Below, one piece after another: positions 12,396-25,900 of a stretch of DNA of 64,000 nucleotides. The translations under genes and the position numbers were made by a program. This stretch comes from Limnomonas spitsbergensis (lineage: Eukaryota > Chlorophyta > Chlorophyceae > Chlamydomonadales): positions 434,001 to 498,000 of the forward strand of contig JAYJMM010000011.1 of assembly GCA_037349105.1 (NCBI GenBank). Reading direction: 5' to 3'. The notes beneath the pieces were generated by a model. It was not told where the DNA came from, made no database searches, and saw nothing but the letters and a program-made list of their open reading frames with translations. The number at the start of each line of letters is the position of its first letter. Within the stretch, counting starts at the first letter, position 1.

Positions 12396-13121
12396 ATACC
12401 GTACCAGTATCTGTACCGTACCGGTATCCGTACCGTACCGTACCGGTATCCGTACCGTACCAGTATCTGTACCGTACCGGTATCCGTACCGTACCGGTAT
12501 CCGTACCGTACCTGTATCCGTACCGTGCCGGTATCCGTACCGCACCGGTATCCGTACCGTACCGGTATCCGTACCGTACCAGTATCTGTACCGTACCGGT
12601 ATCCGTACCGTACCGGTATCCGTACCGTACCTGTATCCGTACCGTACCAGTATCCGTACCGTACCAGTATCCGTACCGTACCAGTATCCGTACCGTACCG
12701 GTATCCGTACCGTACCAGTATCCGTACCGTACCGGTATCCGTACCGTACCGGTATCCGTACCGTACCAGTATCCGTACCGTACCGGTATCCGTACCGTAC
12801 CAGTATCCGTACCGTACCGGTATCCGTACCGCACCGGTATCCGTACCGTACCAGTATCCGTACCGTACCAGTATCCGTACCGTACCAGTATCCGTACCGT
12901 ACCGGTATCCGTACCGTACCAGTATCCGTACTGTACCGGTATCCGTACCGGTATCCGTACCGTACCAGTATCCGTACCATACCAGTATCCGTACCGTACC
13001 AGTATCCGTACCGTACCAGTATCCGTACCGTACCAGTATCTGTACCGTACCAGTATCCGTACCGTACCAGTATCCGTACCGTACCAGTATCCGTACCGTA
13101 CCAGTATCCGTACCGTACCGT
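12396..13121. repeat. 17-bp minisatellite array (about 43 units)
   Basis: Units of CCGTACCGTACCAGTAT or the CCGGTAT variant are almost homogeneous. Seventeen is not a multiple of three, and the array lacks stops in several frames on both strands, so the long open frames here are artefacts. Confidence 0.97.
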
Positions 13122-13396
13122 TTGACAGTATTGTATCTCCGTACCGGGCAAGCCTGACGGAGCCGATTCACAGTTTTTTCCGAAAGGGCCAGGAAGGGAG
13201 GTCGGCCAGACATGCCCTGTTTGGCGAACTTTCGGTTCCCCTAGGCCTACCCCCACTTGGGCCTAGTAGCCGTTGTTTCTTCCTAAAAACCCGGGGGCAG
13301 CTGAGCATCACCAGATGCCTCTCGCATGCCCCTCACAGAGGTGTACGCTTGTCACTCATCACTCATCACTAGTTGCCTCTCGCATTCCCCTTACAG

Positions 13397-13967
13397 GTGT
13401 TTGCACTCATCCTCAGCACAACGTCCCACAGGCGCTTTGCCTCGAGTCATTGCCAGACGTCACCAGTGCCAGGCCAGCGCTCCGGTACGGACCATATTCC
13501 GATGTCCCCTAGCACATACAGGCGCTCCGGCGCAAACTGCCCCAGATCTCGGTCCCAGCCCTGCTAGAAGCCTGTCCAAATCTGCCACCGTCACTTGTGG
13601 GAGGATTGGCGCGGCACGTAGGGCTGCTGGCGGTACAGCTGGCGGGACAGCTTTCGGACGCCAGATTGTTGTAGCAATGTCTGGGATGTTTGTGTCCGGC
13701 GGCTCAACCTGCGGAGAAGCAGACACAACAAGCACGTCAGCGGCGGTGGCGGGTGCGTCAAGCGGGGTGGCTGGTGGGCGTCGGCGGCGGGTGGTGGCGT
13801 CAGGGATGTCCGGGTCAATGGGAGGAGCTGGCGCAGCGCCGGCGGCGGTGAATGCGTCAAGCGGGGTGGCTGGTGGGCGTCGGCGGCGCGTGGTGGCGTC
13901 AGCGCGCAACCCATTTAAGGAAGCGCAGAATATTGAGATCCTTCCGGGAGGCGCTCCAAACACAGTG
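13397..13967 (+). CDS. OPR-like gene, first recognised exon (A)
   Basis: The acceptor CCCCTTACAG precedes the first base, which completes a split codon. The donor is GTG|GTGGGT at 13968, phase 0. The start reads YRCLHSSSAQRP and then an Arg/Ser/Ala-rich stretch resembling an organelle transit peptide. A 99-bp in-frame duplication (13755-13801 and 13854-13900) repeats SSGVAGGRRRRVVAS. The exon closes with IEILPGGAPNTV. A copy of the acceptor region lies at about 13315-13345, and copies of the exon end plus donor lie at 14011-14135. The minus strand is also open here but gives no consistent exon chain. Confidence 0.7.
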
Positions 13968-16900
13968 GTGGGTTCAGGGTATGGGGTATAGGGTGTAGGG
14001 TTTTGGGCTAATGGTTTAAGGAAGCGCAGAATATTGAGATCCTTCCGGGAGGCGCTCCAAACACAGAGGTGGGTTCAGGGTATAGGGTGTAGGGCTAATG
14101 GTTCAAGGAAGCGCTCCAAACACAGTCGTAGGCTTAGGTGTGGGGATTTGGTTGACAAAGTAGGGGGCAGGGTAAGGGAAATTATGGTCATCTTTATGCA
14201 TTATAAGCCCCCTCCCCCCCCTCTCACCTACAGGTGCGGCGCATGAGCTATGCGACCAGCCATGCAATCACCCCCAACAGACTCCACCCCTCCGTACTAC
14301 ATTATAAGCCCCCCCCCCTCCCCCCTCACCTGCAGGTGCGGCGCATGAGCTATGCGACCAGCCATGCAATCACCCCCAACAGACTCCACCCCTCCGTACT
14401 ACATTATAAGGCCCCCCCCCCTCTCACCTGCAGGTGCGGCGCATGAACTATGCGACCAGCCATGCAATCTCCCCCAACAGACTCTACCCCTCCATAATGC
14501 ATTATAAGCCCCCTCCCCCCTCACCTGCAGGTGAGGCGCATGAACTATGTGACCAGCCATGCAATCACCCGCAACAGACTCCACCCCTCCATAATGCATT
14601 ATAAGCCCCCTCCCCCCTCTCACCTGCAGGTGCGGCGCATGAACTATGCGACCAGCCATGCAATCACCCGCAACAGACTCTACCCCTCCATAATGCATTA
14701 TAAGCCCCCTCCCCCCTCACCTGCAGGTGAGGCGCATGAGCTATGAGATCAGCCATGCAATCTCCCCCAACAGACTCCACCCCTCCATAATGCATTATAA
14801 GCCCCCTCCCCCCCCTCACCTGCAGGTGCGGCGCATGAGCTATGCGACCAGCCATGCAATCTCCCCCAACAGACACCACCCCTCCATAATGCATTATAAG
14901 CCCCCCTCCCCCCCCTCTCTCCTGCAGGTGAGGCGGATGAGCTATGAGATCAGCCATGCAATCTCCCTGGCTGACCTCAGCAGACTAGTACGGGCCAACA
15001 GGTGAGACGGGCAAAGAAATAAAGAAATGTATATGAGCGGAGATATATTCGATTTCCTTTGATGATTATGTGAGGCAGCCCCCATCAGACTAGTACAGGC
15101 AAACAGGTGAGGGGGGGGGGTTCAATTAACTTGGGTGGCTCTGACAAGAAAGGGAGGGTGGGCAAGGGACAGGCTGGTGAGGGCCAATAGGTGAGGAGGG
15201 TGGATTTAATTAACTTGGGTGGCTCTAACGAGAGAGGGAGGGTGGGCAAGGGACAGGCTGGTGAGGGCCAATAGGTGAGGAGGGTGGGCAAGGGACAGGC
15301 TGGTGAGGGCCAATAGGTGAGGAGGGTGGGCAAGGGACAGGCTGGTGAGGGCCAATAGGTGAGGAGGGTGGATTTAATTAACTTGGGTGGCTCTAACGAG
15401 AGAGGGAGGGTGGGCAAGGGACAGGCTGGTGAGGGCCAATAGGTGAGGAGGGTGGGCAAGGGACAGGCTGGTGAGGGCCAATAGGTGAGGAGGGTGGGCA
15501 AGGGACAGGCTGGTGAGGGCCAAAAGTTGAGGAGGGTGGACAAGGGACAGGCTGGTGAGGGCCAATAGGTGAGGAGGATCGATTCAATTAACTTGGGTGG
15601 CTCTGACAAGAAAGGGAGGGTGGGCAAGGGACAGGCTGGTGAGGGCCAAAGGTGAGGAGGGTGGGCAAGGGACAGGCTGGTGAGGGCCAAAAGTTGAGGA
15701 GGGTGGACAAGGGACAGGCTGGTGAGGGCCAATAGGTGAGGAGGATCGATTCAATTAACTTGGGTGGCTCTGACAAGAAAGGGAGGGTGGGCAAGGGACA
15801 GGCTGGTGAGGGCCAAAGGTGAGGAGGGTGGGCAAGGGACAGGCTGGTGAGGGCCAAAGGTGAGGAGGGTGGGCAAGGGACAGGCTGGTGAGGGCCAATA
15901 GGTGAGGAGGGTGGGCAAGGGACAGTCTGGTGAGGGCCAATAGGTGAGGAGGGTGGGCAAGGGACAGTCTGGTGAGGGCCAATAGGTGAGGAGGGTGGGC
16001 AAGGGACAGGCTGGTGAGGGCCAATAGGTGAGGAGGGTGGGCAAGGGACAGGCTGGTGAGGGCCAATAGGTGAGGAGGGTGGGCAAGGGACAGGCTGGTG
16101 AGGGCCAATAGGTGAGGAGGGTGGGCAAGGGACAGTCTGGTGAGGGCCAATAGGTGAGGAGGGTGGGCAAGGGACAGTCTGGTGAGGGCCAATAGGTGAG
16201 GAGGGTGGGCAAGGGACAGGCTGGTGAGGGCCAATAGGTGAGGAGGGACCTTATATCCTTAAGTAGCTTCGGCCCAGGCTGCGCTGTTTCGTTATCTCCC
16301 ATGCCCCCCACGGGGCTTAGCTTTATTTATTTATTTATTTATTTATTTGTAACCTTAAGTGGGATAGCCCGCTCACGACATTATGCGGGCTGCTTTCAAC
16401 CAAGCGCGATTTGTTTTGTGTTGGCTCTGACGTGAGGGGGCCGGCGCCGGGTACAGTCCAATAGGTGAGGATGGGTTATTAAAGTGATGTTGATTGTAAT
16501 GGGAGGCGGTGCTGGTTGAATACAAGGCCTGTTATAATATATTGGGATTCACATTATTAATGATGTATTATTAGTATTCACATTATTAATGATGTATTAT
16601 TACAGCGGTTCTGACTCATGTCTGCACTTTTCAGGTTTCAGATTAAAATTATAAAAGCATATTATGTCGACATAAGCATTATAAGTCGACATAAGATGAG
16701 CGTGTGGAAGATCACAGTTGCTGCCGATTTCGGTGCTGCATATCGATGACGTCGAGAAGCAGCAAGGGGTGCATCAAATGGATGTAGCACTCAATCTGAA
16801 GGTGCTCATGTTCAAGTTATGTCCACTGCGTATGTCAACATGTCATGTTTTACATTTCAATCATCCCCGGTGGTGTGCGGTTCGAACCCCCGAAATTCTT

Positions 16901-19900
16901 TAATCCCCGGTGGGCTCAGTGGAAATACACTGATTAGCAGCTCATCCTGAGGTGTGCGGTGCGAACCCTGCCAAGGTTCATTTGTTCAAGTTATGTCCAC
17001 TTGGTATGTCGGCATGACATGTTTTAGATTTCAATCCGAAACCTAGAAAGTGACGATAAGCCGATAAGTTAGAACCGCTATAATGATGAACCCCATTCCC
17101 CACATCTTTTCAGCTCCATTCCCCTTTGCATTTTCAGGCATAAGGCCCCTCAGGCACATGACGATTATAGCTATTAACTATCAGCTCCATTCCCCTTTGT
17201 ATTTCAGGCATAAGGCCCCTCAGGGTGTGTGGCGTGAGAAGCACGAGGCGGCAGTGCTCATGAGGGCGGCTGTGCTGCTTTACTACAAGGCAGTAACGGG
17301 TGAGTGGGAGCGGCCCGGCCAAGGAGCGTTGTTAAAGACGCAGCCTGACGCAGCCTGACGCAGCCTGGCGCAGCCTGACGCAGCCTGACGCAGCCTGACG
17401 CAGCCTGACGCAGCCTGACGCAGCCTGACGCAGCCTGACGCAGCCTGGCGCAGCCTGGCGCAGCCTGACGCAGCCTGACGCAGCCTGACGCAGCCTGACG
17501 CAGCCTGGCGCAGCCTGACGCAGCCTGACGCAGCCTGACGCAGCCTGACGCAGCCTGACGCAGCCTGACGCAGCCTGACGCAGCCTGGCGCAGCCTGACG
17601 CAGCCTGACGCAGCCTGACGCAGCCTGACGCAGCCTGACGCAGCCTGACGCAGCCTGACGCAGCCTGACGCAGCCTGACGCAGCCTGACGCAGCCTGACG
17701 CAGCCTGACGCAGCCTGACGCAGCCTGACGCAGCCTGACGCAGCCTGACGCAGCCTGACGCAGCCTGACGCAGCCTGACGCAGCCTGACGCAGCCTGGCG
17801 CAGCCTGACGCAGCCTGACGCAGCCTGACGCAGCCTGACGCAGCCTGACGCAGCCTGACGCAGCCTGACGCAGCCTGACGCAGCCTGACGCAGCCTGACG
17901 CAGCCTGACGCAGCCTGACGCAGCCTGACGCAGCCTGACGCAGCCTGGCGCAGCCTGGCGCAGCCTGGCGCAGCCTGGCGCAGCCTGACGCAGCCTGACG
18001 CAGCCTGACGCAGCCTGGCGCAGCCTGGCGCAGCCTGACGCAGCCTGACGCAGCCTGACGCAGCCTGACGCAGCCTGACGCAGCCTGGCGCAGCCTGACG
18101 CAGCCTGACGCAGCCTGACGCATAAAACCATAGCCCATTTGTATGATGATGATGCTGGACCATTTAAGATCCGGATCTGGCCGAGCAGCTGACGGCTCTC
18201 CTGGCGTTGTGTGCTGGTGCGGCCTGGAGGCCCGTCGTCATGCGGCTAAGTGCCAGAACCACAAAACCCTTTGTATGATGGCGCAGGACCGCAAGACCCT
18301 GAGCTAGCTGAGCAGCTGACGGCTCTCCTGACTTTGTGTGCTGGAGCGGCCCGGCGGCCGGGCGTCATGCGGCAATTGGAGGGCAGCCATGCTCGGCAGC
18401 TGCTGTCTGCCGCATGCCACATGGGCTGCACAGTGCCGCGCGTGCTTTCAGGAGCCATCATGACAGAGCTCGTCCGCGACTCAGGTACATGTGTGGGATG
18501 GGAGTATGAACAGGTATGAATGTGCTGTATTGGTGTGGATGGGTGGATGGGGCTGCCAGGCGGGGCAGCTGCTGCTCGCTTCATGTCACATGGGCTGCAC
18601 AGTGCCACGCTTGCTTTCTGGAGCCATTATGGCAGAGCTGTTTCGCGACTCAGGTGGATATGTGGGATGGGAGTGTGAACATGTATGGATATGTGTGAAG
18701 GGTGTGGATGGTTGGATGAGGTGGCAGCTGTTGTCTGCCGCATGCCACCTGAGTTGCACGGTTCTGCGCGTGCTTTCAGGCGCCATCATGACAGAGCTCC
18801 TCCGCGACGCATGTAGATGTGCGGGGCAGGAGTGTGAGTAAGTATGAATATGTGGATGGATGTGGAGGTGTGGATGAGGCAGTGGGGTGCAGCAGCTGCT
18901 GTTTTCTGCCTGCCAAATATCACTACACCATACTCAACACTCACCACCCACCACCCACCGATCAACACTCACCACACACCACTTACCACTCCATACACAT
19001 AACACACACAATGCACTGATCAACACATACCACACAACACACACCACTCACAACTCACCAACCACCACTCACCAGCCACCACACACCACTCACAACACAC
19101 CACACACCATTCACCAGCCACCACACACCACTCACAACACACCACACCACTCACCAGCCACCACACACCACTCACAACACACCACACACCACTCACCAAC
19201 CACCACACAACACACATCACTCACAACACACCATACACCACTCACCAGCCATCACACACCACTCACAACACACCAACCACCACCGTCCAGCCACCACACA
19301 CCACTCACCAGCCACCACACACCACTCACACATCACCAACCACCACTCACCAGCCACCACACACCAATCACCACACATCACTCACAACAAGCCACTCACA
19401 ACACAACACACACCACTCACCAGCCACCACACACCACATATCACCCACCACCCAACACTCACCAGCCACCACACAACACTCACACCTCACCAACCACCAC
19501 TCATCAGCCACCACACACCACACAATACACACCACTCACAACACACCATACACCACTCACCAGCCACCACACACCACACACCGCACACCAATCACCACAC
19601 ACCACACACCGCACACACCACACACCGCACACCAATCACCACACACCGCACACCAATCACCACTCACCGCACACCACCAACCACACCCACACACCACTCA
19701 CAACTCACTGCACACTACTCGTTGCACAACAATCCACACTCACCACACACCGCACACCACTCACCACACACCACTCACCACTCACCGCACACTACTTGCT
19801 GCACACCACTCCACACTCACCACTCACCGCACACCACGCATCACTCACCGCACACCACTCACCACTCAACACACACCACTCATCGCACACCACGCACCAC

Positions 19901-22900
19901 ACTCACCTCACCTCACACTACTCGCTGCACACCACTCCACACTCACCACTCACCCCACACCACTCGCTGCAAACCACTCCACACTCACCACTCACCACAC
20001 ACTACTTGCTGCACACCACTCCACACTCACCACTCACCACACACCACTCGCTGCATATCACTCCACACTCACCACTCACCGCACACTACTCGCTACACAC
20101 CACTCCACATTCGCCACTCACCGCACACCACTCACCGCACACCACACACTACTCACCGCACACCACTCACCACTCACCGCACACCACTCACCACACTCCA
20201 CTCACCTCACACTACTCGCTGCATACCACTCCACACTCCACACGCACCTTTCACTACTCGCTGCACACCACTCCACACTCACCACTCACCACACACCACT
20301 CGCTGCATATCACTCCACACTCACCTCTCACCTTTCACTACTCACTACACACCACTCCACACTCACCACTCACCGCACACTACTCGCTGCATATCACTCC
20401 GCACTCACCACTCACCTCACACCACTCGCTGCACACCACTCCACACTCACCACACACCACACACCACTCGCTGCATATCACTCCACACTCACCACTCACC
20501 ACACACCACTCGCTGCATATCACTCCACACTCACCACTCACCGCACACTACTCGCTGCACACCACTCCACACTCACCACTCACCGCACACCACTCGCTGC
20601 ATATCACTCCACACTCACCTCTCACCACACACCACTCACTGCACACCACACACTACTCACCGCACACCACTCACCACTCACCGCACACCACTCACCACAC
20701 TCCACTCACCTCACACGTCTCGCTGCATACCACTCCACACTCCACACGCACCTTTCACTACTCGCTGCACACCACTCCACACTCACCACTCACCACACAC
20801 CACTCGATGCATATCACTCCACATCCACCTCTCACCTTTCACTACTCGCTACACACCACTCCACACTCACCACTCACCTCACACTACTCGCTGCACACCA
20901 CTCCACACTCACCACACACCACACACCACTCGCTGCATATCACTCCACACGCACCACACACCACTCACTACTCGCTGCATATCACTCCACACTCACCACT
21001 CACCACACACCACTCGATGCATATCACTCCACACTCACCACTCACCGCACACTACTCGCTGCATATCACTCAACACTCACCACTCACCACACACCACTCG
21101 CTGCATATCACTCCACACTCACCACTCACCACACACCACTCGCTGCATATCGCTCCACACTCACCACTCACCACACACCACTCGCTGCATATCACTCCAC
21201 ACTCACCACTCACCACACACCACTCGCTGCATATCACTCCACACTCACCACTCACCTCACACTACTCGCTGCATATCACTCCACACTCACCACTCACCTC
21301 ACACTACTCGCTGCACACCACGCCACACTCACCACTCACCACACACCACTCGCTGCATATCACTCCACACTCACCACTCACCTCACACTACTCGCTACAC
21401 ACCACTCCACACTCGCCACTCACCGCACCACTCACCGCACACCACTCACCACTCACCGCAAACCACTCACCACTCACCGCACACCACTCACTACACTCCA
21501 CTCACCTCACAATACTCGCTGCATACCACTCCACACTCCACACGCACCTTTCACTACTCGCTGCACACCACTCCACACTCACCACTCACCACACACCACT
21601 CGCTGCATATCACTCCACACTCACCACTCACCACACACTACTCGCTGCTTATCACTCCACACTCACCACTCACCTCACACTACTCGCTGCTTATCACTCC
21701 ACACTCACCACTCACCTCACACTACTCGCTGCATATCACTCCACACTCACCACTCACCTCACACTACTGGCTGCACACCACTCCACACTCACCACTCACC
21801 ACACACCACTCGCTGCATATCACTCCACACTCACCTCTCACCTCACACTACTCGCTGCTTATCACTCCACACTCACCACTCACCTCACACTACTCGCTGC
21901 ATATCACTCCACACTCACCACTCACCTCACACTACTCGCTGCATATCACTCCACACTCACCACTCACCTCACACCACTCGCTGCATATCACTCCACACTC
22001 ACCACTCACCTCACACTATTTGCTGCTTATCACTCCACACTCACCTCTCACCGCACACTACTCGCTACACACCACTCCACACTCGCCACTCACCGCACAC
22101 TACTCGCTACACACCACTCCACACTCGCCACTCACCGCACACTACTCACTGCATCACTCCACACTCACCACTCACCTCACACTACTCGCTACACACCACC
22201 ACACTCGCCACTCACCTCACACCACTCGCTGCATATCACTCCATACTCACCACTCACCTCACACTACTCGCTACATATCACTCCACACTCACCACTCACC
22301 GCACACTACTCGCTACACACCACTCCACACTCACCACTCACCTCACACTACTCGTTGCATATCACTCCACACTCACCACTCACCACACACTACTCGCTGC
22401 ATATCACTCCACACTCACCACTCACCACACACCACTCACTGCATATCACTCCACACTCACCACTCACCTCACACTACTCGCTGCATATCACTCCACACTC
22501 ACCACTCACCGCACACTACTCGCTGCATATCACTCCACACTCACCACTCACCACACACTACTCGCTGCATATCACTCCACACTCACCACTCACCACACAC
22601 TACTCGCTGCATATCACTCCACACTCACCACCCACCTCACACTACTCGCTGCATATCACTCCACACTCACCACTCACCGCACACTACTCGCTGCATATCA
22701 CTCCACACTCACCACACACTACTCGCTGCATATCACTCCACACTCACCACTCACCTCACACTACTCGCTGCTTATCACTCCACACTAACCACTCACCACA
22801 CACCACTCGCTGCATATCACTCCACACTCACCACTCACCTCACACTACTCGCTACACACCACTCCACACTCACCACTCGCCGCACACCACTCACCGCACA

Positions 22901-25900
22901 CCACTCACCGCACACCACTCACCACACATCGCACACCACTCACCACACTCTACTCACCTCACACTACTTGTTGCACACCACTCCACACTCACCACTCACC
23001 TCACACTACTCGCTGCATATCACTCCACACTCACCACTCACCACACACTACTCGCTACACACCACTCCACACTCGCCACTCACCGCACACTACTCGCTGC
23101 ATATCACTCCACACTCACCACTCACCTCACACTACTCGCTGCACACCACTCCACACTCACCACTCACCTCACACTACTCGCTGCATATCACTCCACACTC
23201 ACCACTCACCACACACTACTCGCTACACACCACTCCACACTCACCACTCACCGCACACTACTCGCTGCATATCACTCCACACTCACCACTCACCGCACAC
23301 TACTCGCTGCACACCACTCCACACTCACCACTCACCGCACACCACTCGCTGCATATCACTCCACACTCACCTCTCACCACACACCACTCACTGCACACCA
23401 CACACTACTCACCGCACACCACTCACCACTCACCGCACACCACTCACCACACTCCACTCACCTCACACGTCTCGCTGCATACCACTCCACACTCCACACG
23501 CACCTTTCACTACTCGCTGCACACCACTCCACACTCACCACTCACCACACACCACTCGATGCATATCACTCCACACTCACCTCTCACCTTTCACTACTCG
23601 CTACACACCACTCCACACTCACCACTCACCTCACACTACTCGCTGCACACCACTCCACACTCACCACACACCACACACCACTCGCTGCATATCACTCCAC
23701 ACGCACCACACACCACTCACTACTCGCTGCATATCACTCCACACTCACCACTCACCACACACCACTCGATGCATATCACTCCACACTCACCACTCACCGC
23801 ACACTACTCGCTGCATATCACTCAACACTCACCACTCACCACACACCACTCGCTGCATATCACTCCACACTCACCACTCACCACACACCACTCGCTGCAT
23901 ATCGCTCCACACTCACCACTCACCACACACCACTCGCTGCATATCACTCCACACTCACCACTCACCACACACCACTCGCTGCATATCACTCCACACTCAC
24001 CACTCACCTCACACTACTCGCTGCATATCATTCCACACTCACCACTCACCTCACACTACTCGCTGCACACCACGCCACACTCACCACTCACCACACACCA
24101 CTCGCTGCATATCACTCCACACTCACCACTCACCTCACACTACTCGCTACACACCACTCCACACTCGCCACTCACCGCACCACTCACCGCACACCACTCA
24201 CCACTCACCGCAAACCACTCACCACTCACCGCACACCACTCACTACACTCCACTCACCTCACAATACTCGCTGCATACCACTCCACACTCCACACGCACC
24301 TTTCACTACTCGCTGCACACCACTCCACACTCACCACTCACCACACACCACTCGCTGCATATCACTCCACACTCACCACTCACCACACACTACTCGCTGC
24401 TTATCACTCCACACTCACCACTCACCTCACACTACTCGCTGCTTATCACTCCACACTCACCACTCACCTCACACTACTCGCTGCATATCACTCCACACTC
24501 ACCACTCACCTCACACTACTGGCTGCACACCACTCCACACTCACCACTCACCACACACCACTCGCTGCATATCACTCCACACTCACCTCTCACCTCACAC
24601 TACTCGCTGCTTATCACTCCACACTCACCACTCACCTCACACTACTCGCTGCATATCACTCCACACTCACCACTCACCTCACACTACTCGCTGCATATCA
24701 CTCCACACTCACCACTCACCTCACACCACTCGCTGCATATCACTCCACACTCACCACTCACCTCACACTATTTGCTGCTTATCACTCCACACTCACCTCT
24801 CACCGCACACTACTCGCTACACACCACTCCACACTCGCCACTCACCGCACACTACTCGCTACACACCACTCCACACTCGCCACTCACCGCACACTACTCA
24901 CTGCATCACTCCACACTCACCACTCACCTCACACTACTCGCTACACACCACCACACTCGCCACTCACCTCACACCACTCGCTGCATATCACTCCATACTC
25001 ACCACTCACCTCACACTACTCGCTACATATCACTCCACACTCACCACTCACCGCACACTACTCGCTACACACCACTCCACACTCACCACTCACCTCACAC
25101 TACTCGCTGCATATCACTCCACACTCACCACTCACCACACACTACTCGCTGCATATCACTCCACACTCACCACTCACCACACACCACTCGCTGCATATCA
25201 CTCCACACTCACCACTCACCTCACACTACTCGCTGCATATCACTCCACACTCACCACTCACCGCACACTACTCGCTGCATATCACTCCACACTCACCACT
25301 CACCTCACACTACTCGCTGCATATCACTCCACACTCACCACTCACCACACACTACTCGCTGCATATCACTCCACACTCACCACCCACCTCACACTACTCG
25401 CTGCATATCACTCCACACTCACCACTCACCGCACACTACTCGCTGCATATCACTCCACACTCACCACACACTACTCGCTGCATATCACTCCACACTCACC
25501 ACTCACCTCACACTACTCGCTGCTTATCACTCCACACTAACCACTCACCACACACCACTCGCTGCATATCACTCCACACTCACCACTCACCTCACACTAC
25601 TCGCTACACACCACTCCACACTCACCACTCGCCGCACACCACTCACCGCACACCACTCACCGCACACCACTCACCACACATCGCACACCACTCACCACAC
25701 TCTACTCGCCTCACACTACTTGTTGCACACCACTCCACACTCACCACTCACCTCACACTACTCGCTGCATATCACTCCACACTCACCACTCACCACACAC
25801 TACTCGCTACACACCACTCCACACTCGCCACTCACCGCACACTACTCGCTGCATATCACTCCACACTCACCACTCACCTCACACTACTCGCTGCACACCA

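Noticed and set aside
13460..13963. Minus-strand 167-codon open frame opposite exon A
   Set aside because: It is open only because the region is GC-rich. Acceptor and donor copies, splice phases and the transit-like N-terminus all support the plus strand.
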